Assembly: GCA_046260765.1 (NCBI GenBank)
Contig: JBHEOO010000009.1
Coordinates: 30,756 to 94,755, forward strand
Direction: 5' to 3'
Source: Chromatocurvus sp046260765
GTDB lineage: Bacteria > Pseudomonadota > Gammaproteobacteria > Pseudomonadales > Halieaceae
Length of the DNA stretch: 64,000 nt
The notes below the pieces were generated by a model, which was not told where the DNA came from, made no database searches, and was given only the letters and a program-made list of their open reading frames with translations. This document shows positions 8,465-18,022 of the stretch, in pieces (position 1 is the stretch's first letter; each line of letters opens with the position of its first letter). The position numbers were made by a program, and so were the translations under genes.

Positions 8465-9589
8465 TCACATCACGGCCCGCGGATAGGACCCAAGGGGCTT
8501 GAGCAGGATGGACTGCTCCTCGAGCTCATCAAGAATCTGTCTGATATTGGGATCCTGCAGATGGCCTTCGAATTCAATAAAGAACACGTACGCCCACTTT
8601 TCGGTGCGCGAGGGCCGGGTGTCGATACGTGTGAGGCTGACACCACCACGCCGGAACGGATCGAGCAGCGCGAACAGGGCGCCGGGCTTGTTGCGGCTGG
8701 AAACAATGATCGAGGTCTTGTCGCGACCGCTTGGCGGCACCTCCGTGCGCCCGATAACGATAAAGCGTGTGGTGTTGTCGTCGGAGTCCTCGATGTGCTC
8801 GGCCAGGGACTCCAGGCGGTAGACCTCCGCCGCCATATCGCCCGCCACCGCGGCCACGCCGGGCATGCTGGCGGCCATGCGTGCAGCCTCGCCATTGCTG
8901 CTGACCGACTGCCGCTCGACGCCTGGCCAGTGGCGGTCAAGCCAGTTGCGGCACTGCGCCAGGGCCTGCTGGTGGGCGCAGATGCGCGTGATGTGAGCGG
9001 CATCCGTATGGGGCGCCACCAACAGATGATGGGCGATGCGCAGTTCGACCTCACCCGCAATATGCAGCGGCGAGTCAATAAAGCTGTCCAGGGTATGGCT
9101 GACCATTCCTTCGGTGGAGTTCTCCACCGGCACCACGCCATAGTTGCAATTGCCGGAGGTCACCTCGGCAAACACGGCTTCTATCGTGGTCTGCGGAACG
9201 CAGACGGCACCGTGTCCGAAATGCTTCAGCGCGGCAGCCTGGGTGAAGGTTCCCTCGGGACCGAGGAACGCGACCTGAAGTGGCTTTTCCAATGCCAGGC
9301 AGGCCGACATGAGTTCGCGAAAAATATAGGCAACTGTTTCGCCGTCGAGAGGCCCCTCATTGCGCTCGATGATTCGCTGCAGGACCTGCGCCTCACGCTC
9401 GGGACGGTAGTAGGATACTTCGGCGGCGGTGTCGACCTCGCCACGCTCCCGGGCCGCCTGCAACTCGGCCAGCTTGATCTCGGCCACGCGCTGCGCACAG
9501 CGCGCACGCTGGTTGATCAGTGCCTGTATGTCGCCATCAATCGCGTCAATGGCGGCACGCACCTCCTGCAGATCGCGCTCGTCAGCCAT
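8465..9589 (-). CDS. pheA: Chorismate mutase / prephenate dehydratase (P-protein)
   Basis: Bifunctional enzyme taking chorismate to phenylpyruvate. Residues 1-90 are an AroQ-type mutase (IDAIDGDIQALINQRARCA, then YYRPEREAQVL). A prephenate dehydratase domain follows (VAFLGPEGTFTQAAALKHFG, VPVENSTEGMVSHTLD, TRFIVIG), and then an ACT domain for feedback by phenylalanine (KTSIIVSSRNKPGALF, RPSRTEKWAYVFFIEFEGH). I use the ATG at 9589 (MADERDL), which overlaps the serC stop by 8 bases; an upstream in-frame extension does not look coding. Confidence 0.96.
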   Translation of the reverse strand: MADERDLQEVRAAIDAIDGDIQALINQRARCAQRVAEIKLAELQAARERGEVDTAAEVSYYRPEREAQVLQRIIERNEGPLDGETVAYIFRELMSACLALEKPLQVAFLGPEGTFTQAAALKHFGHGAVCVPQTTIEAVFAEVTSGNCNYGVVPVENSTEGMVSHTLDSFIDSPLHIAGEVELRIAHHLLVAPHTDAAHITRICAHQQALAQCRNWLDRHWPGVERQSVSSNGEAARMAASMPGVAAVAGDMAAEVYRLESLAEHIEDSDDNTTRFIVIGRTEVPPSGRDKTSIIVSSRNKPGALFALLDPFRRGGVSLTRIDTRPSRTEKWAYVFFIEFEGHLQDPNIRQILDELEEQSILLKPLGSYPRAVM

Positions 9590-10658
9590 GCCGTTCAAAA
9601 TCCTGCATGAAAGCCACCAGCGCATCCACGGATGCCTGCGTCACAGCGTTGTACAGACTCGCACGCATGCCGCCCACCGAGCGGTGTCCCTTCAGGTTGA
9701 GCAGTCCCGCCGCCGAAGCCTCCTCGAGAAAGCGTCCGTCGAGGCTCGCATCCGCGAGAAAAAAAGGCACGTTCATCAGCGATCGACAGCCCGGCGCTAC
9801 CGGGTTGCTGTAGAAGTCGCTGCCATCAATGGCGCGGTAGAGGGTTTCGGCCTTGCGGCGATTTACCGCCTCCATGGCTGCAAGGCCGCCACCGGCCTCG
9901 AGCCAGTCAAACACCAGCGCGGCAAGATAGAGAGCGAAAGTGGGCGGCGTGTTGTACATCGAGCCATTGTCGCTGGCGATCGTCCAGTCCAGCATTGACG
10001 GACAGGCATCCCGCGCCCGTCCAAGCAGGTCGCGCTGAACGATGGCCAGCGTCAGTCCGGCGGGGCCGATATTTTTCTGCGCCCCTGCGTAAATCGCGCC
10101 AAAGCGGGAGACATCCAGCGGACGAGACAGCAGCGTTGACGACATATCCGCGACCAAAGGCACATCCACCTCGGGCACGTCGAAAAATTCGACGCCGCCG
10201 ATGGTCTCGTTCGGACAGTAATGCAGATACCCGGCATTGCTCCGGCAGCACCAGGTGTCGCGACCGGGGATGTCCGTGTAGCCTGACGCGGCGCTACTTG
10301 CCACCACCTGCGCATCGGCGAAGCGCCCTGCTTCGGCGATTGCCTTGAGCGACCAGTGCCCCGTATCGAGGTAATCCACCGGCGCGCCCTGCTGCACCAG
10401 ATTCAGCGGCACGGCAGCAAACTGGGTGCTGGCGCCACCCTGGAGAAACAGCACAGCGTAATCGTCGGGAATGTCGAGCAGGCGACGCAGGCAGGCCTCG
10501 GCGCCTTCCACCACGCCCATGACCTCGGGGGAGCGGTGGCTCATCTCCATAAAGGACATGCCACGGCCATGCCACTCGAGCATATCGTCGCGCGCCCGCT
10601 CCAGCACCGCCAGCGGCAACGCCGCCGGACCCGCGCAGAAATTGTGCAGGCGAGCCAT
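9582..10658 (-). CDS. serC: Phosphoserine aminotransferase
   Basis: PLP enzyme that makes 3-phosphoserine, and 4-phosphohydroxythreonine for vitamin B6. Seen: NFCAGPAALP at the N terminus, MSFMEMSHRS, FLQGGASTQFAAVPLNL, DMSSTLLSRPLDVSRFG and the PLP-lysine segment IYAGAQKNIGPAGL. The start used is ATG 10658 (MARLHNFCAGP), matching the family; an in-frame start at 10697 adds 13 unconserved residues. It lies between gyrA and pheA as in Pseudomonas. A second B6 gene, pdxJ, is at 23649. Confidence 0.95.
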   Translation of the reverse strand: MARLHNFCAGPAALPLAVLERARDDMLEWHGRGMSFMEMSHRSPEVMGVVEGAEACLRRLLDIPDDYAVLFLQGGASTQFAAVPLNLVQQGAPVDYLDTGHWSLKAIAEAGRFADAQVVASSAASGYTDIPGRDTWCCRSNAGYLHYCPNETIGGVEFFDVPEVDVPLVADMSSTLLSRPLDVSRFGAIYAGAQKNIGPAGLTLAIVQRDLLGRARDACPSMLDWTIASDNGSMYNTPPTFALYLAALVFDWLEAGGGLAAMEAVNRRKAETLYRAIDGSDFYSNPVAPGCRSLMNVPFFLADASLDGRFLEEASAAGLLNLKGHRSVGGMRASLYNAVTQASVDALVAFMQDFERHG

Positions 10659-10703
10659 CAGCCCGGGCGCTTGCCGGGCTCGGCGCGGCTCAGACACAAC
10701 AGA

Positions 10704-13268
10704 TCAGGCATCGCCGTTCTCCGACACGTCGATAATCTCATCGGGCTCGTCGATGGGCGCAACGCGCACCAGCTTTTCATCATTCTTCGTTCGAACAATG
10801 CGCACGCCCTGGGTGTTGCGACTGAGTATGGACACTTCATCACCGCGGGTGCGCACCAGCATGCCCAGGTTGGAGATCAACATCAGCTCATCGCCGTCAA
10901 ATACCTGTGTTGCGCCAACGATGTTGCCATTCCTTGTGGAGGTGGCCATGGCGATCACGCCCTTATTGCCGCGACCCTTGGTCGGGAACTCGGTGACATC
11001 GGTGCGCTTGCCGTAACCGTTCTCGCTCACGGTGAGAATACGGCCACCCTCCCGGGGAATTACCAGCGAAATAAGCTGGTGCCCTTCACCCAGGCGAATG
11101 CCGCGCACGCCGCGCGCTGTCCGGCCCATGGCACGGACATCTTCCTCACGGAAACGCGCCACCTTGCCCTCGCTGCTGAACAGCATGACCTCGCAGCTGC
11201 CGTCGGTGATAGCGGTGCCGAGGAGAACGTCGCCCTCATCGAGCTCCAGCGCACGCAGGCCCACGCTGCGCTGGCGGGCAAAGTTCTCCAGCGGGGGCTT
11301 CTTCACGGTGCCGCCCGCCGTTGCCATGAAAATGAAATGTCCGGGTGTGTATTCCTCCACCGGCAGGATGGATGTCACGCGCTCGCCAGGCTCCAGGGGC
11401 AGCAGGTTGACCATCGGGCGTCCGCGGGAACCGCGCCCGGCCAGTGGGATCTGGTAAACCTTGAGCCAGTACACCTTGCCCAGGTTGGAAAAACAGAGAA
11501 TGGTGGCGTGGGTGCTGGCAATCAGCAGGTGCTCTACGAAGTCCTCGTCTTTCACTGACAGCGCCGTGCGACCCATGCCGCCACGCTTCTGCGCCTGGTA
11601 GTCGGACAGCGGCTGGGTTTTGGCATAGCCACCGTGGGAGATTGTGACAACGCGGTCTTCCTCGGTGATCAGGTCCTCGACCGTGAGATCGTGCTGGGAC
11701 GCCGTAATCTCGGTGCGGCGCTCGTCGCCGAACTCCGTGACCATCTCCGCCAGTTCCTCCCGGATAACCGTGAGCAGACGGTCGAAGTCTTCCAGGATAT
11801 CCAGGTAGTCGGCAATCTCCGCCAGCTTTTCCTGGTATTCGTTGAGCAGCTTCTCGTGCTCAAGGCCGGTGAGCCGGTGCAGGCGTAGCTCAAGAATGGC
11901 CTGGGCCTGTGCCGGCGACAGCCGGTAGGCATCGTCGTGAAGGCCAAAGTGTGCTTCAAGTTCATCGGGACGGCAGGCTTCGGCACCGGCGCGCTCGAGC
12001 ATGGTCATCACGTCGCCGGGGGGCCAGGTGCGTTCTAGGAGGCGCTCTTTCGCTTCTGCCGAACTCGGCGAAGCCTTGATCAACTCGATGATCGGGTCGA
12101 TATTCGCCAGCGCAATCGCCAGCCCCTCGAGGATGTGCCCGCGCTCGCGCGCCTTGCGCAGCAGGTAGACCGTGCGCCGGGTCACCACCTCGCGGCGATG
12201 GCGGATGAAGGCCTGCAGTATTTCCTTGAGGTTCAGCAGCTTCGGCTGGCCATCGACCAGCGCCACCATGTTGATGCCGAATACCGACTGCAGGTTGGTC
12301 TGGGCATACAGGTTGTTGAGCACTACATCGCCGATCTCGCCGCGACGCAGCTCGATCACGACGCGCAGGCCGTCCTTGTCGGACTCATCCCGCAGTTCGC
12401 TGATGCCCTCGATCTTCTTTTCCTTCACCAGCTCGGCGATGCGCTCGATCAGCCGCGCCTTGTTCAGCTGGTAGGGCAGCTCGTGAATGATAATGACGTC
12501 GCGGCCGCGCTTTTCCTCGTGGATGACCTCGGCGCGGGCACGTACGTACACGCGACCACGCCCGGTACGGTAGGCCTGGATGATGCCGGCACGGCCGTTG
12601 ATGATGGCGGCGGTGGGGAAGTCGGGGCCGGGAATGTGCTCCATCAGTTCGTCGATGGTGATCTCGGGGTTTTTCATCAGCGCCAGGCAGCCGCTGATCA
12701 CCTCGTTCAGGTTGTGCGGAGGTATGTTGGTCGCCATGCCCACTGCAATACCCGACGAGCCGTTGATGAGCAGGTTGGGCACACGCGCCGGCAGAACCGC
12801 AGGAATGCGTTCGGTGCCGTCGTAGTTGTCGACGAAATCCACCGTTTCCTTGTCGAGATCCGACAGCATGGAATGGGAGATCTTCTGCATGCGGATTTCG
12901 GTGTAGCGCATTGCCGCCGCGGAGTCGCCGTCGATCGAGCCGAAGTTGCCCTGCCCGTCCACCAGCATGTAGCGCATGGAAAACTGCTGGGCCATGCGCA
13001 CAATCGTGTCGTAGACCGCGGAATCGCCGTGGGGATGATATTTACCGATGACGTCACCGACCACACGGGCCGACTTCTTGTAGGGCTTGTTCCAGTCGTT
13101 GTTGAGTTCGTTCATGGCGAACAGAACGCGCCGGTGCACCGGCTTGAGACCGTCGCGCACATCGGGCAGGGCGCGCCCGACGATGACGCTCATCGCGTAA
13201 TCGAGGTAGGACTGCTTGAGCTCGTCCTCGATATTGACCGGCGAAATTTCCCTGGCGATATCACCCAT
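10704..13268 (-). CDS. gyrA: DNA gyrase subunit A
   Basis: The breakage-reunion subunit of gyrase. The winged-helix/tower domain has RALPDVRDGLKPVHRRVLFA; the catalytic tyrosine is Tyr122 in MRYTEIRM. The C-terminal beta-pinwheel carries a GyrA box variant, QKRGGMG. In the quinolone pocket (HGDSAVYDTIVR) Ser83 and Asp87 are the susceptible-type residues. The 854 residues are of usual length. It is the first gene of the minus-strand run and is transcribed away from mtaD. Confidence 0.98.
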   Translation of the reverse strand: MGDIAREISPVNIEDELKQSYLDYAMSVIVGRALPDVRDGLKPVHRRVLFAMNELNNDWNKPYKKSARVVGDVIGKYHPHGDSAVYDTIVRMAQQFSMRYMLVDGQGNFGSIDGDSAAAMRYTEIRMQKISHSMLSDLDKETVDFVDNYDGTERIPAVLPARVPNLLINGSSGIAVGMATNIPPHNLNEVISGCLALMKNPEITIDELMEHIPGPDFPTAAIINGRAGIIQAYRTGRGRVYVRARAEVIHEEKRGRDVIIIHELPYQLNKARLIERIAELVKEKKIEGISELRDESDKDGLRVVIELRRGEIGDVVLNNLYAQTNLQSVFGINMVALVDGQPKLLNLKEILQAFIRHRREVVTRRTVYLLRKARERGHILEGLAIALANIDPIIELIKASPSSAEAKERLLERTWPPGDVMTMLERAGAEACRPDELEAHFGLHDDAYRLSPAQAQAILELRLHRLTGLEHEKLLNEYQEKLAEIADYLDILEDFDRLLTVIREELAEMVTEFGDERRTEITASQHDLTVEDLITEEDRVVTISHGGYAKTQPLSDYQAQKRGGMGRTALSVKDEDFVEHLLIASTHATILCFSNLGKVYWLKVYQIPLAGRGSRGRPMVNLLPLEPGERVTSILPVEEYTPGHFIFMATAGGTVKKPPLENFARQRSVGLRALELDEGDVLLGTAITDGSCEVMLFSSEGKVARFREEDVRAMGRTARGVRGIRLGEGHQLISLVIPREGGRILTVSENGYGKRTDVTEFPTKGRGNKGVIAMATSTRNGNIVGATQVFDGDELMLISNLGMLVRTRGDEVSILSRNTQGVRIVRTKNDEKLVRVAPIDEPDEIIDVSENGDA

Positions 13269-13567
13269 AGATCAGACTTTCCCTGTGCACTTCTGGCTGA
13301 GCAACACCGCGCAGTGGCGCGGTGCAGAACACCGGCTTGAATAGCAGGCTGAAGTTGCCGACACGGCGCGGTTGCAAGCCGCTCAGTATACGGGCTGCCG
13401 CTGCTTTTCGCCATGTTTTTAACCACTTACACGGCGAGGGCACGGGGCGCAGGGAATTAAAGGTTATACTGCAATGCAGGCCGCTCACGACGCTGAAAAA
13501 GCCTCTGTGTAAGCGGCGCCAGCGAGCCGCAAAACCCGCCTGACACAGGAATGGAACAGGACCCGCC
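13269..13567. promoter_or_regulatory. Divergent gyrA / mtaD promoter region
   Basis: About 300 bases with no credible gene. A TATACT box on the minus strand (13385-13390) with a weak TGGCGA -35 at 17-bp spacing could serve gyrA. A TATACT on the plus strand (13465-13470) without a good -35 could serve mtaD. The boxes are read by eye. Confidence 0.4.
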
Positions 13568-14899
13568 ATGCAGGAAGCGACAACACATGCCGAACTCGTC
13601 ATCCACCCGCAATGGGTGATACCGGTAGAGCCCGCGGGCCAGGTACTGGAAAACACCAGCGTGGTGGTGAGCGGCGGCCGCATTGCTGCCCTGTCGAGCC
13701 GGGAGGAAGCCCGGCAAATCACCGCCGATCAGGTCGTTGACCTGCCGGGGCAGGTTCTGCTGCCCGGGCTGGTGAACACACACGGTCATAGCGCGATGTC
13801 GCTGCTTCGCGGTTATGCCGACGACCTCGCACTGATGCCCTGGCTGGAACAGCATATCTGGCCCGCGGAGGGCCGCCACGTGGACGCCGGCTTCGTCCGC
13901 GACGGCGTGCGCCTGGCGATGGCCGACATGCTGCGCAGCGGCACGACGACCTGCAGCGACATGTATTTTTTCCCGGAGCAGGCAGCGGCGGAGTACCGCG
14001 CCGCCGGTATGCGTGCACAGATTGCCTTCCCGGTTTTCGACTTCCCGTCCGTCTGGGGATCCGGCCCGGACGACTACCTGGCCAAGGGACTGGCGCTGAT
14101 AGACGAATATCGCCACACGGAGCTGCAGCGGGTTGTGTTCGGTCCCCATGCGCCCTATACCGTCTCCGAGCCCACCCTGGCCAGGATCGCCACGCTGGCC
14201 GCGGAACTGGACGCCGGCATTCACATTCACCTGCACGAAACCGCCGGCGAGGTGCTGCAGGCCATCGAGTCCAGCGGCGAGCGGCCCATCGACACCCTGA
14301 ATCGCATCGGCCTGCTGGGTCCGCGCACGCAGTGCGTGCACATGACGGACCTCGGCAAGCAGGATATCGACCTGCTGGCAGAGACCGGCAGTCATGTTGT
14401 GCACTGCCCGCAGTCCAACATGAAGCTCGCCTCCGGCACCTGCCCCGTGGCGCGATTGCTCGATGCCGGCATCAACGTTGCGCTGGGCACGGATGGCGCC
14501 GCCAGCAACAACAGCCTCAATCTGTTCCTGGAAATGCGCAGCGCCGCCCTGCTCAGCAAGCTGGTCAACGGCGATCCGTCGTCTCTGCCCGCCGCGCAGG
14601 TGCTGACCATGGCGACGCTGGGCGGCGCCCGCGCACTGGGTCTGGATGAGCGTATCGGCAGTCTTCTGCCCGGCAAGGAGGCGGACATGATCGCCGTCGA
14701 CCTCTCCGGCAGCGCCACACAGCCGGTCTACAATCCCCTGTCCCAGCTGGTCTATGCCTGCGTGGGCAGCGAAGTCACCCACAGCTGGGTCGCAGGACGG
14801 TCCCTGCTGCGGGATAATGTGCTGACAACAATTGACGAAAGCGCCGCACTGCGCCGCGCCGCACAGTGGCGTGACATCATCACCGCGAGAGGACAGTAA
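13568..14899 (+). CDS. mtaD: 5-methylthioadenosine/S-adenosylhomocysteine deaminase (TRZ/ATZ amidohydrolase)
   Basis: Metal-dependent cytosolic hydrolase of the amidohydrolase superfamily, which deaminates MTA, SAH or adenosine. Metal and substrate motifs are present in order: LPGLVNTHGHSAMSLLRG, GPHAPYTVSE, IHIHLHETAGE, HCPQSNMKLASG and LGTDGAASNNSLN. The 443 residues match the family. It leads a plus-strand operon with ubiG and gph; ubiG is a SAM-dependent methyltransferase, so co-expression with an enzyme that clears SAM by-products makes sense. Guanine deaminase-like activity cannot be excluded from motifs alone. Confidence 0.88.
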   Translation: MQEATTHAELVIHPQWVIPVEPAGQVLENTSVVVSGGRIAALSSREEARQITADQVVDLPGQVLLPGLVNTHGHSAMSLLRGYADDLALMPWLEQHIWPAEGRHVDAGFVRDGVRLAMADMLRSGTTTCSDMYFFPEQAAAEYRAAGMRAQIAFPVFDFPSVWGSGPDDYLAKGLALIDEYRHTELQRVVFGPHAPYTVSEPTLARIATLAAELDAGIHIHLHETAGEVLQAIESSGERPIDTLNRIGLLGPRTQCVHMTDLGKQDIDLLAETGSHVVHCPQSNMKLASGTCPVARLLDAGINVALGTDGAASNNSLNLFLEMRSAALLSKLVNGDPSSLPAAQVLTMATLGGARALGLDERIGSLLPGKEADMIAVDLSGSATQPVYNPLSQLVYACVGSEVTHSWVAGRSLLRDNVLTTIDESAALRRAAQWRDIITARGQ

Positions 14900-14904
14900 C
14901 CGCC

Positions 14905-15615
14905 ATGACAGCCCGACAGAACGTGGACGCCCGGGAAATCGCCAAGTTCGAGGCACTCGCCTCGCGCTGGTGGGACGCCGATGGCGAGTTCCGACCCCTG
15001 CATGAAATCAATCCCCTGCGCGCCAACTTCATTGACGAGCATTCGCCGGTGGCGGGCAAGCGGCTGCTGGACGTCGGCTGCGGGGGCGGCATTCTCTCAG
15101 AGGCAATGGCCCAGCGCGGTGCAATCGTCACCGGCATCGACATGGGTGAGGCCCCGCTGTCCGTGGCGCGCATCCACCAGCTCGAGTCCGGCGTGGAGGT
15201 GGATTACCGGCAGTCCACGGCGGAGGACCTGGCCGCCGAACGTCCCGGGCAGTTCGACATTGTCTGTTGCCTGGAAATGCTGGAACACGTGCCCGACCCG
15301 GCAGCCGTGGTCGAGGCCTGTGCCCGTCTGGTAGTGCCCGGTGGCTCACTCTACTTTTCCACCATCAACCGCAACCCCAAGGCCTTTCTGTTTGCCATTG
15401 TCGGGGCGGAGCATATTCTACGGCTGCTTCCCGCGGGGACACACGAGTACAGCAAGTTCATCAAGCCCTCGGAACTTGCCGGATGGCTGCGCCGGGCGGA
15501 GCTTGTGCTGCAGGCGATGACCGGACTGACCTACAACCCCATCACCAGGCGCTACCGCCTCGAGCCGGGCGATGTGTCTGTCAATTACATGCTGCGCGCC
15601 ACGCGACCGGCATGA
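14905..15615 (+). CDS. ubiG: Ubiquinone biosynthesis O-methyltransferase
   Basis: SAM-dependent enzyme doing both O-methylations of the ubiquinone ring. Seen: the N-terminal FEALASRWWDADGEFRPLHE, which is typical of UbiG, the SAM-binding LLDVGCGGGILSEAMA, GIDMGEAPL and CLEMLEHVPDP, and the C-terminal YNPITRRYRL. The 236 residues fit. It is five bases from mtaD and overlaps gph by ATGA; ubiG-gph is a common gammaproteobacterial pair. Confidence 0.96.
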   Translation: MTARQNVDAREIAKFEALASRWWDADGEFRPLHEINPLRANFIDEHSPVAGKRLLDVGCGGGILSEAMAQRGAIVTGIDMGEAPLSVARIHQLESGVEVDYRQSTAEDLAAERPGQFDIVCCLEMLEHVPDPAAVVEACARLVVPGGSLYFSTINRNPKAFLFAIVGAEHILRLLPAGTHEYSKFIKPSELAGWLRRAELVLQAMTGLTYNPITRRYRLEPGDVSVNYMLRATRPA

Positions 15616-16310
15616 ATCACCCGGGTGACACACTGCGCGCCGTCATCCTGGATCTGGACGGCACCCTGGTCGATACGGCGGACGACTTTGTTCCCGTGGT
15701 ACAGACCCTGCGCGCCGAGAACGCGCTACCGCCGCTGCCAGCCGCGGCCATTCGCAATACCGTCTCCAACGGCGCTCGTGCGCTGGTCACCCTGGCGCTG
15801 GACCTGCGCGAGGGTAATGACCACTTCGAGTACTGGCTCGATCGCCTGCTCACGCTTTACGCCGGTATTCTTGGCACACACTCCCGACTGTTTCCCGGCG
15901 TGCAGGCCTTGCTTGACGCTCTTGGTGACGCCGGCATTGCCTGGGGCATCGCCACCAACAAGCCGTCGCGCTTCACGCTGCCGCTACTGCAGCGGCTCGC
16001 GCTGCATCCCGCCCCCGCCAGCGTGGTCTGTGCCGACCAGGTCAGCCGCGGCAAGCCGGACCCGGAGTGCCTGCTGCGTAACAGCCAGGAACTGGGCTGC
16101 TCACCGGCACAGGCCATTTACATCGGCGACCATCTGCGGGACATCGAGGCCGGCCGCAGCGCCGGCATGTATACCATCGCCGCCACTTACGGCTACATTG
16201 CAGACAGCGACAAACCCGATCTATGGGGCGCCGACGCACGCGCAGACAGCGGGCACGACCTCGCCCCACGGGTTTTCAACATGAGTACGCAGCAACCAGC
16301 CACCGCCTGA
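15612..16310 (+). CDS. gph: HAD phosphatase, phosphoglycolate phosphatase type
   Basis: A haloacid-dehalogenase phosphatase that would remove 2-phosphoglycolate, a product of DNA repair. Motifs: I VILDLDGTLVDTADD with the nucleophile Asp, II IATNKPSRF, III GKPDPECLL, IV YIGDHLRDIEAG. The ATG at 15612 overlaps the ubiG stop. In some gammaproteobacteria this neighbour of ubiG is MupP, which recycles MurNAc-6-phosphate; sequence alone does not separate the two roles. Confidence 0.85.
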   Translation: MNHPGDTLRAVILDLDGTLVDTADDFVPVVQTLRAENALPPLPAAAIRNTVSNGARALVTLALDLREGNDHFEYWLDRLLTLYAGILGTHSRLFPGVQALLDALGDAGIAWGIATNKPSRFTLPLLQRLALHPAPASVVCADQVSRGKPDPECLLRNSQELGCSPAQAIYIGDHLRDIEAGRSAGMYTIAATYGYIADSDKPDLWGADARADSGHDLAPRVFNMSTQQPATA

Positions 16311-16328
16311 AAAATGGAGCCATAAGAC

Positions 16329-17087
16329 ATGGAAGTCCAGACCGTTCCCGAAAACTACACACCCGCCGCCGACCTTCTGGCAGACCGCACCATACTGGTG
16401 ACGGGTGCCGGAGATGGCATCGGCCGCGCCGCAGCGCTGGCCTACGCTGCGCACGGCGCCACGGTCATACTTACCGGGCGCACCGTGTCGAAACTCGAAG
16501 CCACCTATGACGCCATCGAAGCGGCAGGAGGTTCCCAGCCCGCCATTATTCCGCTGGATCTGGCGACGGCCGGCGAAGAAGAAGCAGGTCAGCTGGCAGC
16601 GGCCATAGGCAGCACGTTTGAGCGCCTGGACGGGCTGCTGCAAAACGCCAGCATTCTCGGGGAGCGACGGCCACTGGCGAGCGCCAGCTGGAAGGCCTGG
16701 CAGGAGGTCATGCAGGTGAACGTGAACAGCCAGTTCCTGCTCACCCGCGCCCTGTTACCGCTGCTGGAAGCGTCACCCCGAGCCAGCGTTATTTTTACAT
16801 CCTCTGGGGTGGGCCGCGTCGGGAGAGCTTACTGGGGTGCCTACGCCGTATCAAAGTTTGCCACGGAGGGGATGATGCAGGTGCTGGCGGACGAGCTGGA
16901 GAACACCAGCGATATCCGCGTCAACAGCCTGAACCCGGGCGCGACCAACACCGCGATGCGACGTACCGCCTACCCCGGTGAGGTCCCCACGGACAATCCC
17001 TCGCCGGAGGCCATCATGCCGGCATACCTATACCTGATGGGTGACGACAGCGCGGGCGTCACTGGCGCGGCGTTCAACGCCCGCTAG
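16329..17087 (+). CDS. yciK: YciK-family short-chain oxidoreductase
   Basis: NAD(P)-dependent SDR of unknown substrate. The Rossmann motif is ILVTGAGDGIGRAAA; the NAG-equivalent LLQNASILGERRPL, Ser in FTSSGVGR, and Tyr-Lys in WGAYAVSKFA follow, then the C-terminal LNPGATNTAMRRTAYPGE typical of YciK. It ends the mtaD-ubiG-gph run. Its stop TAG lies inside a CTAG shared with the convergent rluB stop. Confidence 0.88.
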   Translation: MEVQTVPENYTPAADLLADRTILVTGAGDGIGRAAALAYAAHGATVILTGRTVSKLEATYDAIEAAGGSQPAIIPLDLATAGEEEAGQLAAAIGSTFERLDGLLQNASILGERRPLASASWKAWQEVMQVNVNSQFLLTRALLPLLEASPRASVIFTSSGVGRVGRAYWGAYAVSKFATEGMMQVLADELENTSDIRVNSLNPGATNTAMRRTAYPGEVPTDNPSPEAIMPAYLYLMGDDSAGVTGAAFNAR

Positions 17088-17095
17088 CGTTTTTT
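17076..17095 (+). terminator. Possible terminator spanning the yciK and rluB stops
   Basis: AACGC pairs with GCGTT around a six-base loop that contains the yciK stop, followed by TTTT. The stem is only five pairs. On the other strand the T run encodes the last Lys-Lys of RluB, so the signal would sit inside coding sequence. Confidence 0.35.
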
Positions 17096-18022
17096 CACCC
17101 GGCCCCGGGGCTTGTCGGTGGCACGTTTGTCGGTCGTTCCCTTGCGCGCAGCCCGCCTGTCGCCTGCGGGGCCTGTCCCGGTCTTCTTGCGCAGCTGGCG
17201 CTCCATCCCGAGGCGCTCTCCCACGGTGGCGCGCTGGAGATTCTTGGCCTGCAGACCCGCCATGCGGTAAAGGCTCTTGACCTCCTTGCGCTCAAGCTCG
17301 ACCCACTGGCCCTGCTTGACCCGGGAGGGAATGAATACCTCGCCGTAGCGCACGCGCTTGAGCCGCGACACCGTCAGGCCCTGTGACTCCCACAGTCGCC
17401 GCACCTCGCGATTGCGTCCTTCCATGATCACTACATAGAACCAGCGGTTGACGCCCTCGCCACCGCCGTCCTGAATATCGGTGAAGCGGGCGACACCATC
17501 CTCCAGCATCACACCTTCCAGCATGCGCTCCAGCATGTCCGGAGTGACCTCGCCCATCACCCGCACCATGTACTCGCGCTCGATATTGGTCGACGGGTGC
17601 ATGAGGGCGTTGGCCAGCTCGCCGTCGGTGGTGAACAGCAGCAGGCCCGAGGTGTTGTAGTCGAGTCGACCGATCGAGATCCAGCGTCCGGCGGCAACCT
17701 TCGGCAGGTTCTCGAACACGGTGCGCCGGCCTTCGGGGTCCTTGCGCGAACTGACCTCGCCCGTGGGCTTGTGATAAAGAATGCAGCGTGTGTCTTCGGC
17801 GGGCGCGGTGTTCAGGGGCTTGCCATCGACGCTGATACGGCGGCGACGATCTACCCGGTCGCCCAGAGTGGCGGGTTTCCCGTCAATGGTGACACGACCT
17901 TCTTCTATCCAGCGCTCCATCTCCCGCCGCGAGCCCAACCCGCTGCGCGCGAGTACTTTCTGCAGCTTCTCGCCGGCCTTGCCTGCGGGCTTCGCCGTAG
18001 CATCTGCCTTGCTTTCACCCAT
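17084..18022 (-). CDS. rluB: 23S rRNA pseudouridine synthase B
   Basis: Makes pseudouridine 2605 in 23S rRNA. An N-terminal S4 RNA-binding domain (KLQKVLARSGLGSRREMERW) is followed by the RsuA-type catalytic domain with Asp in GRLDYNTSGLLLFTTDG and NREVRRLWESQG. The C-terminal tail is long and Lys/Arg-rich, ending RVKKR, as in other RluB proteins. The ATG at 18022 (MGESKADA) overlaps the scpB stop by 8 bases. The scpA-scpB-rluB order is widely conserved. Confidence 0.94.
   Translation of the reverse strand: MGESKADATAKPAGKAGEKLQKVLARSGLGSRREMERWIEEGRVTIDGKPATLGDRVDRRRRISVDGKPLNTAPAEDTRCILYHKPTGEVSSRKDPEGRRTVFENLPKVAAGRWISIGRLDYNTSGLLLFTTDGELANALMHPSTNIEREYMVRVMGEVTPDMLERMLEGVMLEDGVARFTDIQDGGGEGVNRWFYVVIMEGRNREVRRLWESQGLTVSRLKRVRYGEVFIPSRVKQGQWVELERKEVKSLYRMAGLQAKNLQRATVGERLGMERQLRKKTGTGPAGDRRAARKGTTDKRATDKPRGRVKKR

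Noticed and set aside
12135..13340. A 401-codon open frame antisense to gyrA
   Set aside because: It lies over the most conserved part of gyrA, and the product is His/Val/Asp-rich low-complexity sequence.
13457..14956. A 499-codon open frame antisense to mtaD
   Set aside because: It covers mtaD, whose amidohydrolase motifs are complete on the plus strand. The antisense protein is Gln/His/Ala-rich with no motif, as expected for a GC-rich shadow frame.
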